A DNA stretch of 64,000 bases from Flavobacteriales bacterium. Lineage in GTDB: Bacteria > Bacteroidota > Bacteroidia > Flavobacteriales_F > PHOS-HE28. Shown piece by piece: positions 1 through 8,807 of this stretch (position 1 is its first letter; the number at the start of each line of letters is the position of its first letter). The notes under the pieces were generated by a model that had not been told where the DNA came from, did no database searches, and worked only from the letters and a program-made list of their open reading frames with translations. The position numbers were made by a program, and so were the translations under genes. The stretch is taken from assembly GCA_020635695.1 (NCBI GenBank), contig JACJZH010000003.1, forward strand, positions 372,001 to 436,000, given 5' to 3'.

Positions 1-699
1 GGCCTGAGCGAAGGACCGGTGACCGAGGACCTCCGCAAGATGCACCTGACAGGCCGTGGAGCCCAACAGGTCCTCTCCACGAACGATCAGGTCCGTCCGT
101 TGGTCCAGATCATCGGTCAGCGAGGCGATCTGGTAGGATGGCCTGCCGTTCCGCTGCAGGACCACGGGATCACCCATCGACCCGGCGAGATCGACCCGGA
201 CCTCGCCGCCTGGCCAGGTTTGGATCGTTACCTCGCACAGCTCCGGAAGCCGGACGCGCCAGGCCACACCGGCCGAGTCCAGCGGAAGTCCAAGGTCCCG
301 GCAGGTCCCCGGATACCGTTCCCCGCCCCCGGCCTCCCGGATCCGTTTCCGGGAACAGTTGCAGGCATAAAGTAGTCCGAGGTCCTTTAACTGGTGGACC
401 ATGGCGAGGTAGCGGTCCAGCCGGAGCGACTGCGACCAGGTGCGCTGCAGGTCGTCGGGTGAACGCGGACCTTCATCCCAGGTGATCCCCAGCCAGGACA
501 ACTGGTCGAAGAGGTCTCGGACGTAGGCCGGGCGCACGCGTTCCGCATCCAGGTCATCGATCCGCAGGGACAGGCTCCCACCCAGGCGCCGGACCAGGTC
601 ATGGGTGAACAGGAAGGAGGCGAGGTTCCCTTCATGCAGGAAGCCGCTCGGTGTGGGCGCGATGCGCGAACGCGGATGCAGGGGAAGGCCGCCGATCAT
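1..699 (-). CDS. gluQ: Glutamyl-Q tRNA(Asp) synthetase, 3' end cut by the window edge
   Basis: This frame is open from an ATG at 699 to the window edge and gives 233 residues of a family that is usually about 300 long. It reads as a class I glutamyl-tRNA synthetase paralogue. A HIGH-type signature (APTPSGFLHEGN) lies at residues 14-25. A zinc site of the GluQ-RS type follows, with Cys113, Cys115, Tyr129 and Cys133 (C-x-C ... YPGTC). The family lacks the anticodon-binding domain and attaches glutamate to queuosine in tRNA(Asp). The start codon is only 5 bases from the 3' end of tRNA-Leu, so the gene is almost certainly co-transcribed with the two tRNAs, and its mRNA would be nearly leaderless after tRNA processing. 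A full GltX is less likely because of the C-x-C/Y-x3-C arrangement, but the missing C-terminus leaves some doubt. Confidence 0.87.
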   Translation of the reverse strand, partial: MIGGLPLHPRSRIAPTPSGFLHEGNLASFLFTHDLVRRLGGSLSLRIDDLDAERVRPAYVRDLFDQLSWLGITWDEGPRSPDDLQRTWSQSLRLDRYLAMVHQLKDLGLLYACNCSRKRIREAGGGERYPGTCRDLGLPLDSAGVAWRVRLPELCEVTIQTWPGGEVRVDLAGSMGDPVVLQRNGRPSYQIASLTDDLDQRTDLIVRGEDLLGSTACQVHLAEVLGHRSFAQA

Positions 700-704
700 G
701 GGAG

Positions 705-787
705 TGCCCGGGGCGGGACTTGAACCCGCACGGCCGCAAGGCCAAGGGATTTTAAGTCCCTCGTGTCTACCATTCCACCACCCGGGC
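705..787 (-). tRNA. tRNA-Leu (anticodon TAA)
   Basis: The 83-base sequence folds as a class II tRNA. The acceptor stem is GCCCGGG/CCCGGGC with discriminator A. The anticodon loop CTTAAAA closes on a GGGA/TCCC stem. A long variable arm and a GCGGG-TTCAAGT-CCCGC T arm are present. The 3' CCA is not encoded. It sits between tRNA-Gly and gluQ on the same strand. Confidence 0.95.
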
Positions 788-834
788 GGGCGGTCCAAAA
801 TAGCGATGCCTCCCACGGGGGGAGGCATCTTCTG

Positions 835-907
<73 letters not shown>

Positions 908-934
908 CTGTTCCCTCCGTTTCCGGAAGGGCTG

Positions 935-942
935 CAAATATA
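935..942 (-). promoter_or_regulatory. -7 promoter element of the tRNA-gluQ operon
   Basis: The minus strand reads TATATTTG, an exact match to the Bacteroidota -7 consensus TAnnTTTG. It ends 27 bases upstream of the tRNA-Gly 5' end, leaving room for a short 5' leader. Confidence 0.75.
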
Positions 943-987
943 AGCAGGACTTCCTTCGTGCAAACGATCCACCCCTTGGAATGTCGC

Positions 988-3888
988 TCAAGGGAAGGTC
1001 CGGATACGCAGCCCTTCCAAGGTGAAGGGTGTGGCCGAAGTGTTCCACACGTAGACGCGCAGGGTGTCGTCGCCGGGGGCCACCTCGGCCAGGTCCCAAG
1101 GGGCATGGGCCGTCCGAAGCATGGTATCCACGGGCAGTTCCTGGGTGTCGTAGCCGGTCACACGACCCTGGGAACGTCGTTCAAAGGCCACCCTGGGACC
1201 GGCCTCCCTCACGCCCCGGTGCTGCAGGTCCACCACCAGCAGGCGATCCGCAGGACCCAGTTCCGCCATGGGGATCTCCACGGCCGGGGACCAGGGCAGG
1301 TCCCCTTCCCGGAGGACCAGTCCGTCATCCTCCAGATAGCCGCCTCTTTCCCTGCCGGGAAGTCGTTCGGGGATGCGCCCCGACCAGCGCACAAGACCGG
1401 CAGCGGGACCGCTCACAAGCACATCGCGTGATGCGAACCGGTCCGCCAGCACCACCCGTGCCAGGCGGTCCTCGCCTGTTCCGGCCCAGGCCCAGAGCAG
1501 GGTGTCCGGACGCCCCTTTCGCAGCACCTGTTCCAAGGAGACCCATGCCTCCGCACCCCACGGGATCACGGTCGTGGGTCCACCCGCGGAGCTGCGCCTC
1601 AGCAGTGCCGGCCGATCCGTATGGAAGAGGACCGCCGCATTCCGGCTCCGGGCAAGTTCCTCCTGCACCATCTCGATGTCATTCGCCATGCGCTCCTGCA
1701 GCGGCCGGTGACCCAGGAGCGACCAGGAGACCAGGCCCAGCAACAGCATCCACCCGCTCAGCCACCACATCCTGCAGGCGCCTGAACACCAGGCCAGGAG
1801 CAGCATGCCCACGAACAGTGCAAGCAGCTGGACCACCAGCACGGGCTTCACGAAGGGGTCCACGAACCGGACCTCCACATCGTGCTCCCCGGCAGGGACC
1901 ACCACCCCGAATGCCGCCACGTTGACCCGATGCACAGGTGCGGAGGCACCGTCCACCAGCACCTCCCAACCAGGCAGATGGTTCTGTTGCACGAGCAGGA
2001 AGCGCGGTGCCGGACACCAGGTGCTGACCCGGAACGAGGCATGGCGAAAGGATTCCCAGGTGATCGTTCCAGGCTCTCCGGACCGGATGTCGTGGAACCC
2101 AGCGTTCCATTGATCCGGCACCACCACCCCAGCGGGCAAGGGCCCCGTGGCCAGGGAGGGATGGTCGCCAGGCACGAGCGTATCCGACAGGTACAGGAAG
2201 GGCACGGCCTTCATCGCCAGCAGGAGCTCCGGGTGCTCCCGTTCCAGCGCGAGGTGGTCCTTCGGCCAGAAGGAGTTGAATCCGTCATGGGTGGGCAGGC
2301 CCACAAGACCCTGGGTGTTCCGCCACAGGTAGCGCAACTGCTCCGAGCCATCCTGGCTTTCTCCCATCGGGTCCGGCGGAGGGGCCAGGGGACCTTCGGG
2401 AAGGGCGTCCAGTCGCGCCTGAACGGCCGCGGGGTGCTGGGGGCCCAGGGCAGTGCCCAGGGACAGCTGATGCGCGGGCAACAGGTCCAGCAGGAACAGC
2501 GCCACCAAGAGCCCTGCCGGTGCCCGGCCACGGTGCATCACCATCAGCAGAGCGGCCAGGGCCAACAGGCTGCACGCCAACGGGATCAGCAACTTGCTCG
2601 CATAGGGCAGCCCGGCAAGCGTGGCGGTCCACCCCACCGCCATTTCTGGAGTCGACGCCGGCTCCAACCCGAATGCGACCCAGGTGCTCCAGCCAGCGAA
2701 AAGGACCAACGTTCCGATGGCACCCATGATCCACCAGGGCCGTTGTTGAACGACCGCGGTCCAGGTCTCAAGTCCCCGGGCCGCCAGCGGAAGAAGCGCA
2801 AGCATGGCGAAGAACTGGTAGTAGGACGGGAACCTGAACAGATCAAGGCCCGGCACCCAGCGCCAGAGCAGACCATGCACCGGGGTGAGGTCGCCGAACG
2901 ATGCCACGAACGCGACGGCACCGAAGCCTGCGATCACCGCCAGCGGTCCACGCAGCCTGCCACCCAGCCCCACCAGGGCCAGTCCCAGCACGGTAAGGCC
3001 CACGAAGGCATTGGCCATGGCCGGATCGGTGCCCAGTGCTTCGGGCCTGGCAGCGGTGATGGCGGGAAGCACGTACGATGCGAGGGCTTTCAGCGTGAAG
3101 GGGTTCTCCAGCGCCCGTTCGATGGCCAGCCCGCCGGAACGGTCCATGATGGGCGCCGCCCGCCACCAGGCCAGGAAAACACCGAGCGCCATGCTCACGG
3201 TCACCGGGACCACCGCCGCCGCATGTGCGAGCAGGCGCGACCGGGGAACTCCTTGAGGACGCCAAACCCGCTGGACGAACAAGGCGAGCAGCAGGTAGCT
3301 CCCGATGAGCAGAAAGGTGTGGTTCCCACCCGCCAGCAGCAGGGCTGCGAACAGGGAGGTGCGCAACACCGGCCGCCATCCTGGACGTTCCAACAACCCC
3401 AGCCACGACCAAAGCAGCCAGGGCCACCAGGCCGCGCTGATCACACTGAAGAAGTGCTGGGCATGGGCGGTGAGAAAACCGGAAAGCGCCCAGGTGCTGC
3501 CCATGAGAAAGGCCGGCAGGGCTCCGGAACCCAGACGCAGGACCAGGCGGCGCATGCCCCAGGCCCCGACCATCACGTAGGCCAGGAACAACGCTTGGAG
3601 CGTGTACACCGTATGCCCGATGGTACCGCCCAGGGCCAGGGACTCCACGTACCAGGCCGGCCCCTGCAGGTCCGCGTACACCGGATAGCCCATCTGTTGA
3701 TAGGGGTTCCACAGGGGGAACGCCCCATCGCGCAGCGAGGCCGTGATGAAGGCACGCCAGGGGAGCCAGCAATCGAGCGTATCGCCCGCGGAAAGGCTGT
3801 TGACCCCGAAGGTGAGCGGCCACCAGGCCATCACCACCAGGACGGCGATCCACAGGTCGGCGTAGCGGAGCCAGCGCGGGTGCGCCAT
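988..3888 (-). CDS. YfhO-family multi-pass membrane protein
   Basis: The 966-residue protein has roughly a dozen hydrophobic segments in its first 500 residues and again around 690-750, with soluble regions between and after them. The N-terminus carries the GT-C/YfhO-type first loop (AGDTLDCWLPW, then PLWNPYQQMGYP). Around residues 610-670 is the domain typical of YfhO proteins (LPGWEVLVDG ... VVVPAGEHDVEVRF). In Firmicutes YfhO is linked to glycosylation of lipoteichoic acid; in Bacteroidota a sugar-transfer role at the membrane is only inferred. The -7 element ends five bases upstream of the ATG. The next gene upstream, mutS, lies on the same strand and ends 20 bases away. Confidence 0.85.
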   Translation of the reverse strand: MAHPRWLRYADLWIAVLVVMAWWPLTFGVNSLSAGDTLDCWLPWRAFITASLRDGAFPLWNPYQQMGYPVYADLQGPAWYVESLALGGTIGHTVYTLQALFLAYVMVGAWGMRRLVLRLGSGALPAFLMGSTWALSGFLTAHAQHFFSVISAAWWPWLLWSWLGLLERPGWRPVLRTSLFAALLLAGGNHTFLLIGSYLLLALFVQRVWRPQGVPRSRLLAHAAAVVPVTVSMALGVFLAWWRAAPIMDRSGGLAIERALENPFTLKALASYVLPAITAARPEALGTDPAMANAFVGLTVLGLALVGLGGRLRGPLAVIAGFGAVAFVASFGDLTPVHGLLWRWVPGLDLFRFPSYYQFFAMLALLPLAARGLETWTAVVQQRPWWIMGAIGTLVLFAGWSTWVAFGLEPASTPEMAVGWTATLAGLPYASKLLIPLACSLLALAALLMVMHRGRAPAGLLVALFLLDLLPAHQLSLGTALGPQHPAAVQARLDALPEGPLAPPPDPMGESQDGSEQLRYLWRNTQGLVGLPTHDGFNSFWPKDHLALEREHPELLLAMKAVPFLYLSDTLVPGDHPSLATGPLPAGVVVPDQWNAGFHDIRSGEPGTITWESFRHASFRVSTWCPAPRFLLVQQNHLPGWEVLVDGASAPVHRVNVAAFGVVVPAGEHDVEVRFVDPFVKPVLVVQLLALFVGMLLLAWCSGACRMWWLSGWMLLLGLVSWSLLGHRPLQERMANDIEMVQEELARSRNAAVLFHTDRPALLRRSSAGGPTTVIPWGAEAWVSLEQVLRKGRPDTLLWAWAGTGEDRLARVVLADRFASRDVLVSGPAAGLVRWSGRIPERLPGRERGGYLEDDGLVLREGDLPWSPAVEIPMAELGPADRLLVVDLQHRGVREAGPRVAFERRSQGRVTGYDTQELPVDTMLRTAHAPWDLAEVAPGDDTLRVYVWNTSATPFTLEGLRIRTFP

Positions 3889-3892
3889 GCGG

Positions 3893-3900
3893 GCAAGATA
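3893..3900 (-). promoter_or_regulatory. -7 element for the YfhO gene
   Basis: The minus strand reads TATCTTGC, close to TAnnTTTG, and ends 4 bases before the ATG at 3888. That spacing implies a nearly leaderless transcript. Confidence 0.5.
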
Positions 3901-3908
3901 GGCGCCGC

Positions 3909-6581
3909 TCAGGCCTTGTGCAGGCGGGTGTCCTTCACCCCGGACAGGCGCTTGATCTCGTTGAGCTTGAGGAGCGCCTCCACGGGTGTCAGCGTATCGA
4001 TGTCGATCGCGGCGATCTCATCCCGGATGCGCTCCAGCGCGGGGTCGTCGAGTTGGAAGATGCTGAGCTGGACATCCCGCTCCAGACCCGCGGTGGCGTC
4101 CTTGGGGGGCGCGGTGGGCACGGGCCCGTCGCCCTGGACCGTGTCCGCTCCCAGGTCGCCCGCATGGGACCGCTCCAAGTGGGCCAGCACCTTGTTGGCC
4201 CGGTCGATCACGGGTGCGGGCATGCCGGCCATCTGCGCCACATGGATCCCAAAACTGCGGTCGCTGCCGCCGGCCATCAGCTTCCGCAGGAACAGCACCC
4301 GGCCGTCGACCTCGCGCACGGCCACGTTCGCATTGCGGATGCGCGGGAAACTGGCCGCCATCTCGTTCAGTTCGTGGTAGTGGGTGGCGAACAGGGTCTT
4401 GGGGCGCGAGGGATGCTCATGGAGGAACTCCGCGATGGCCCAGGCGATGGAGATGCCATCGTAGGTGCTGGTACCCCGCCCGATCTCGTCGAGCAGCACC
4501 AGACCGTGCCCCTGAAGGTTGTTCAGGATGCTGGCCGTCTCGTTCATCTCCACCATGAAGGTGCTCTCGCCGGTGGTCAGGTTGTCGGAAGCACCCACCC
4601 GGGTGAAGATCCGGTCGACCACCCCGATGTGTGCCGCCTCTGCGGGCACGAAACTGCCCACCTGGGCCATCAGCACGATCAGCGCGGTCTGTCGCAGGAG
4701 GGCCGATTTACCGCTCATGTTCGGACCGGTGATCACCACCACCTGGCGCTCGTCCGGGTCCAGCAGCAGGTCATTGGCCACGTATGGCTCCCCGGGCGGC
4801 AGCTGCTGTTCGATCACGGGGTGGCGGCCGGCGCGGATGTCGATCCGTTGCCCATCGTCCATGACCGGGCGCACGTACCCCCACTGATCGGCGTTCAGCG
4901 CGAAGGCCCGGAGCACGTCCAATCCGGCCAGCGCCGCTGCGGTGCGTTGTACGGGAACGATCTCCGCCACCACCTCACGGACGAGGCCCTCGTACAGCTC
5001 GGCCTCCAGGGCCAGGATCCGCTCCTCGGCCCCCAGGATGCGCTCCTCGAGCGCCTTGAGCTCGTCCGTGATGTACCGTTCGGCGTTCACCAGGGTCTGC
5101 TTGCGCACCCACTCGGGAGGCACCTTCGCCTTGTGGGCGTTGCGCACCTCCAGGTAGTAGCCGAACACGTTGTTGAAGCCCACCTTCAGGGAGGTGATGC
5201 CGGTGCGTTCGCCTTCGCGCTGCTGCACCTCCAGCAGCAGGTCCTTGGCATGGCCGGAAACATGCCGAAGCTCGTCCAGTTCGGTGTTCACGCCTTCCTT
5301 CACCACCCCTCCTTTCTGCAGGGAGGCGGGGGTATCGGGTTCGATCGTGGCCTCGATGCGGTCCGCGAGTCCAAGCGGAGGATCGAGCTCACCGGCGGCG
5401 GCGGCCAGGGCCTTGTCGGCCTTGGTCAGGGAGGACCGGATCGCATCCGATGAACGCAGGGCCCGCGCCAACTGCAGCAGTTCGCGGGGCTGTATGCGTC
5501 CGGCGGCAGCCTTGCCGGCCAGGCGTTCCAGGTCTCCGATGCGGTCGAGCTCCGTGCCCAGATCGATACGACAGCCTCCATGCTTCAGCAGCGCTTCCAC
5601 GCGATCCAGCCGTTCGCTGATGGAACCCCGGTCCAGCAGCGGGAACAGCAGCCAGCGCCGCAGGAGCCGTGAGCCCATCGGTGTGGCGCAGCGGTCCATG
5701 GCCTGCAGCAGCGTGCGGGCACCCTCGTTCACCGGGGCCACCAGCTCCAGGTTCCGGACCGTGAAGCGATCGAGCCACACATGCCGGCCGCTGCTCAGCC
5801 GGGCGATGCGGTTCACGTGGGCCGCCCGTTGGTGGCGCGTCTCCTCCAGGTAGTACAGGATGGCCCCGGCGGCGCGCTGGCCCAATTCCAGGTCCTCGAT
5901 CCCGAAGCCCTTCAGGCTGGTGGTGCCGAACTGCCGCAGGAGCCGCTCGCGGGCCAGGTCCGGGGTGAAGGCCCAGCCTTCCAGGAGATGCGCCTCCGGG
6001 CGAACGGCCAGTTCCTGGACCATGCCACCCTTGGCGTCCTTCGGCAGCAGCAGTTCCGCCGGCGCATGGCCATCCAGCAGTTTCGCCACCTGCTCACGTC
6101 CACCTTCACCCACCAGGAACTCGCCCGTGGTGATGTCCAGGAAGGCCACGCCCGCATGACCGCTCTCGCCCACCACGGCCGCCAGCCAGTTGTTGGCACG
6201 GTGGTCCACCACTTGGTCGTGGAAGGAAAGGCCCGGAGTGACCACCTCGGTGACCCCCCGCTTCACGATGGTCTTGGTCTGCTTGGGATCCTCGAGCTGG
6301 TCGCAGATGGCCACGCGGTGGCCGGCCCGCACGAGCTTGGGCAGGTAGGTGTCCAGCGCATGGTGCGGAAAACCGGCCAGTTCCACCTCCACGGCCCCCC
6401 CGTTGTTCCGTTTGGTGAGCACGATGCCCAGCACCCGGGAGGCGGTGACCGCGTCCGGGCCGAAGGTCTCGTAGAAGTCGCCCACACGAAAGAGCAGCAC
6501 CGCGTCCGGATGCTGTTCCTTGATGCGCTGGTATTGCGCCATCAATGGGGTCTTCTTCGCCTTGCCGCCCTGCGCGCCCAT
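3909..6581 (-). CDS. mutS: DNA mismatch repair protein MutS
   Basis: The 890-residue protein is a full-length MutS. It recognises base mismatches and small loops and signals to MutL. The mismatch-contacting Phe-x-Glu motif is Phe36-Tyr-Glu38 in GDFYETF, at the same residue numbers as in E. coli MutS. The ATPase domain has Walker A GPNMSGKS at about residues 619-626 and the Walker B/signature region LLDEIGRGTSTYDG near residue 697. Connector, lever and clamp domains fill the space between. The C-terminal 70 residues are variable, as is usual. It is divergent from the SpoU methyltransferase gene; a -7 element TACCTTGG ends 7 bases before the ATG. No mutL is present in the window. Confidence 0.98.
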   Translation of the reverse strand: MGAQGGKAKKTPLMAQYQRIKEQHPDAVLLFRVGDFYETFGPDAVTASRVLGIVLTKRNNGGAVEVELAGFPHHALDTYLPKLVRAGHRVAICDQLEDPKQTKTIVKRGVTEVVTPGLSFHDQVVDHRANNWLAAVVGESGHAGVAFLDITTGEFLVGEGGREQVAKLLDGHAPAELLLPKDAKGGMVQELAVRPEAHLLEGWAFTPDLARERLLRQFGTTSLKGFGIEDLELGQRAAGAILYYLEETRHQRAAHVNRIARLSSGRHVWLDRFTVRNLELVAPVNEGARTLLQAMDRCATPMGSRLLRRWLLFPLLDRGSISERLDRVEALLKHGGCRIDLGTELDRIGDLERLAGKAAAGRIQPRELLQLARALRSSDAIRSSLTKADKALAAAAGELDPPLGLADRIEATIEPDTPASLQKGGVVKEGVNTELDELRHVSGHAKDLLLEVQQREGERTGITSLKVGFNNVFGYYLEVRNAHKAKVPPEWVRKQTLVNAERYITDELKALEERILGAEERILALEAELYEGLVREVVAEIVPVQRTAAALAGLDVLRAFALNADQWGYVRPVMDDGQRIDIRAGRHPVIEQQLPPGEPYVANDLLLDPDERQVVVITGPNMSGKSALLRQTALIVLMAQVGSFVPAEAAHIGVVDRIFTRVGASDNLTTGESTFMVEMNETASILNNLQGHGLVLLDEIGRGTSTYDGISIAWAIAEFLHEHPSRPKTLFATHYHELNEMAASFPRIRNANVAVREVDGRVLFLRKLMAGGSDRSFGIHVAQMAGMPAPVIDRANKVLAHLERSHAGDLGADTVQGDGPVPTAPPKDATAGLERDVQLSIFQLDDPALERIRDEIAAIDIDTLTPVEALLKLNEIKRLSGVKDTRLHKA

Positions 6582-6588
6582 CGATCCG

Positions 6589-6596
6589 CCAAGGTA
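6589..6596 (-). promoter_or_regulatory. -7 element for mutS
   Basis: The minus strand reads TACCTTGG, 7 bases before the mutS ATG. On the opposite strand CACCTTTG at 6599-6606 could serve the divergent methyltransferase gene. Confidence 0.5.
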
Positions 6597-6645
6597 GCCA
6601 CCTTTGCAGGGCCTTCACACACCCGCTTTTTCACATTTTGCCACC

Positions 6646-7194
6646 ATGCCCGCAGGCGACCGAAAACTGACCATGGACGAGCTGGGCCGCATCCCGGCCG
6701 GGGAATACGCCACTTCGGTGGCCGGCGGACTATGCCTGGTCCTGGACAACGTGAGGAGCCGCATGAACGTGGGGTCGATCTTCCGCACGGCCGATGCCTT
6801 CGGGGTGGAACGCCTGGTGCTGGCGGGCTTCACGCCGCGCCCTCCGCATCGGGAGATCGAAAAGACGGCCCTGGGGGCCACCGTGAGCGTGCCATGGACC
6901 GGATCGGAGGACACCCTTTCCGCGGTCCAGGCCTTGCAGCGGGATGGTTGGACGGTCTATGCCGTGGAACAGACCAGGCAGGCATTGCCCTTTACTGAAC
7001 TGGACCCCGCCCCCGCGGACCGGATCGCCCTGGTGTTCGGGAATGAGCTACAGGGCGTCGCAGACTCCGTGGTGCAGGCCTGTGACGGATGCCTGGTGGT
7101 ACCCCAGCAGGGAAGCAAGCACTCGCTGAACATCGCGGTATGCGCGGGGATCCTGGCCTGGTGGTGCGCTCCAGCCCGCCGGCAACCCCAATGA
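6646..7194 (+). CDS. SpoU/TrmH-family RNA 2'-O-methyltransferase
   Basis: The 182-residue protein matches the SPOUT-fold SpoU family, which methylates ribose 2'-O of tRNA or rRNA using S-adenosylmethionine. Motif 1 is seen at DNVRSRMNVGSIFRTADAFG. Motif 2 is LVFGNELQGV and motif 3 is VPQQGSKHSLNIAVCAGI, which together build the SAM-binding knot. The length suits the single-domain TrmH-like enzymes without an N-terminal RNA-binding extension. The ATG at 6646 is used because upstream in-frame codons offer only TTG. The exact target RNA cannot be read from the sequence. Confidence 0.9.
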   Translation: MPAGDRKLTMDELGRIPAGEYATSVAGGLCLVLDNVRSRMNVGSIFRTADAFGVERLVLAGFTPRPPHREIEKTALGATVSVPWTGSEDTLSAVQALQRDGWTVYAVEQTRQALPFTELDPAPADRIALVFGNELQGVADSVVQACDGCLVVPQQGSKHSLNIAVCAGILAWWCAPARRQPQ

Positions 7195-7286
7195 TCCGCC
7201 TGCGTATACAGGCAACCCTTGGGCCGGATCCCTGTCTAAGGGGAAACGCCCACGGATCGGGCCCTTTCGCCCGTACCAAAAGATCC

Positions 7287-7294
7287 TATATTTG
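7287..7294 (+). promoter_or_regulatory. -7 element for the outer-membrane barrel gene
   Basis: TATATTTG is an exact consensus match and ends 21 bases before the ATG at 7316. Confidence 0.7.
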
Positions 7295-7315
7295 GCCAGC
7301 ACCGGAAGAAGTGTC

Positions 7316-8272
7316 ATGGGCAACCTCTGGAAACGCCTGCCGATCCTGATCATTGTTCTCACCGCCTGCGCCCTGCAGGTGGAGGCACAGTATTTCCGGA
7401 ACTCCAACTACTGGAAGACCCACCGGAATGAGCTGACCATCGGGCTCGGGGCGAGCAACTTCCTGGGCGAGCTCGGTGGCCGGGACCAGATCGGTTCACC
7501 CTTCATCTGGGACCTGGAACTGAGCCAGACCAAACCCACGCTGAGCGTGGGGTTCCGCTACTACACCTTCGAGAAACAGGCGCTCCGGGCCAATCTCGCA
7601 TACGGGGTGCTCGCGGGTAACGACAACCTTACCAGCGAACCTTTCCGCCAGGACAGGAACCTGAACTTCCGGTCCGATCTCTTTGAGTTCTCCCTGGTCT
7701 ACGAGATCCACTTCTTCAAGGAGCAGCTGGGGCACATCTACGACCTGCGGGGCGTGTCCGGAGAGAAGAGCAGCCGGGTGGGCCTGTACGTGTTCGGCGG
7801 GGTCTGCGGCTTCTACTTCAACCCCAAGGCCGATGTGGGCGGCACCCTCGTGGAACTGCAACCCCTGAACACCGAGGGACAAGGCCTGCCCGATGGACCC
7901 GAGGAGTATACGCTGTACCAGATCGGCATCCCCATGGGACTCGGTCTTCGGAAGAGCTTCAGCAAGCAGATCAGCGGCGGGCTCGAGCTCCAATACACCA
8001 AGACCTTCACCGACTACATCGATGATGTGAGCACGGTCTATTATGACAACGAGGCCTTGGCCGCGGCCCGAGGCCCGCTGGCCGCTTTTCTGGCCGACCC
8101 GAGCCTGGGGAAGATCGATGGCATGGGGGCCACCAATTCCCAACGCGGGGATAGCAGCGACTACGACGCCTACCTCTTCCTCAAGTTCCAGATCCACTAC
8201 AAGCTGTACAAGTACCGGAGCAGCAGCAAGAAGTACCGTACGCGCATCCGCCGTCAGAAGATCGTGTTCTGA
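7316..8272 (+). CDS. Outer-membrane beta-barrel protein, DUF6089-like
   Basis: The 318-residue protein starts with a signal peptide of about 24 residues (ending near VEAQ). Amphipathic strands rich in Tyr, Phe and Gly follow, as expected of a small outer-membrane barrel. The N-terminal stretch HRNELTIGLGASNFLGELGG resembles the opening of DUF6089 proteins of Bacteroidota. The extreme C-terminus is unusually basic (YKYRSSSKKYRTRIRRQK). The gene is monocistronic: it has a consensus -7 element upstream and a strong hairpin downstream. The function is unknown and the family assignment is moderately sure. Confidence 0.7.
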   Translation: MGNLWKRLPILIIVLTACALQVEAQYFRNSNYWKTHRNELTIGLGASNFLGELGGRDQIGSPFIWDLELSQTKPTLSVGFRYYTFEKQALRANLAYGVLAGNDNLTSEPFRQDRNLNFRSDLFEFSLVYEIHFFKEQLGHIYDLRGVSGEKSSRVGLYVFGGVCGFYFNPKADVGGTLVELQPLNTEGQGLPDGPEEYTLYQIGIPMGLGLRKSFSKQISGGLELQYTKTFTDYIDDVSTVYYDNEALAAARGPLAAFLADPSLGKIDGMGATNSQRGDSSDYDAYLFLKFQIHYKLYKYRSSSKKYRTRIRRQKIVF

Positions 8273-8292
8273 TCGGTGTTGCGACCTTGTTG

Positions 8293-8320
8293 AAAGAGCC
8301 CGGCGAACGCCGGGCTCTTT
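8293..8320 (+). terminator. Hairpin terminator
   Basis: AAAGAGCCCGGCG and CGCCGGGCTCTTT form a perfect 13-base inverted repeat around AA. The A and T ends let it act on either strand; it lies 20 bases after the barrel gene. Confidence 0.8.
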
Positions 8321-8414
8321 CGTTCGCCACCGACCCGGGTCCGTTCACTGATCGGCGCGTATGCTTCACGCGTTGCCGCGATACCGACCGACCGCATGGC
8401 GCGAACTTGGGTGC

Positions 8415-8681
8415 ATGTTCATCGGCGTCCACGACCTCTGGGACCTGCTTGGCCACCTGTTCAACCTCATCTATCTGGCCGCGTTCATGGCCAGGGACAG
8501 GCGTCGGATGCAAGGTCTGATCATGGGGGCCGCCGCGCTGGAACTGGTCTATTTCCTGCGTGTCGCCGATGAACCGCTCTGGTCCGGCGTGATCTGGAGC
8601 GGGGCATACCTGGCCTACGCGGGCGTCGGCCTTCTCAGGGAACAGCTCTCCACGACCACCCGGTTGCGCACCGGCCCCTGA
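8415..8681 (+). CDS. Small membrane protein resembling the Popeye transmembrane region
   Basis: The 88-residue protein is mostly three hydrophobic helices. The pattern NLIYLAAFMARDRRRMQ, then LVYFLRVADEPLWSGVIW, resembles the membrane-spanning part that precedes the cyclic-nucleotide-binding domain in Popeye proteins. No such soluble domain follows: the frame ends after LLREQLSTTTRLRTGP, and the next 75 bases show no continuation. An in-frame ATG at 8361 would add 18 Arg-rich residues. The start at 8415 is preferred because a weak -7-like GAACTTGG ends 5 bases upstream and the hydrophobic core begins there. The similarity is judged by eye only. Confidence 0.55.
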   Translation: MFIGVHDLWDLLGHLFNLIYLAAFMARDRRRMQGLIMGAAALELVYFLRVADEPLWSGVIWSGAYLAYAGVGLLREQLSTTTRLRTGP

Positions 8682-8756
8682 CCACGCCGCACATTACCCA
8701 TCCACGGCCGGATGGGGCCGCAGGTCCACCGACGAGTCCGATCGAAGGACCTCAAT

Positions 8757-8786
8757 GAAAAAGCCCCCGGCAGACGCCGGGGGCTT
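8757..8786 (-). terminator. Rho-independent terminator of the TPR lipoprotein gene
   Basis: On the minus strand AAGCCCCCGGC pairs with GCCGGGGGCTT and is followed by a run of T. It lies 21 bases beyond the stop codon at 8808. Confidence 0.85.
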
Positions 8787-8807
8787 CGTGTGCGGTCGGT
8801 GGCCCGA

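Noticed and set aside
1882..4380. 832-codon plus-strand open frame across the YfhO gene and the end of mutS
   Set aside because: Its translation is rich in Pro, Gln, Gly and His with no family features, as expected for the antisense of a high-GC gene; the minus strand carries clear YfhO and MutS.
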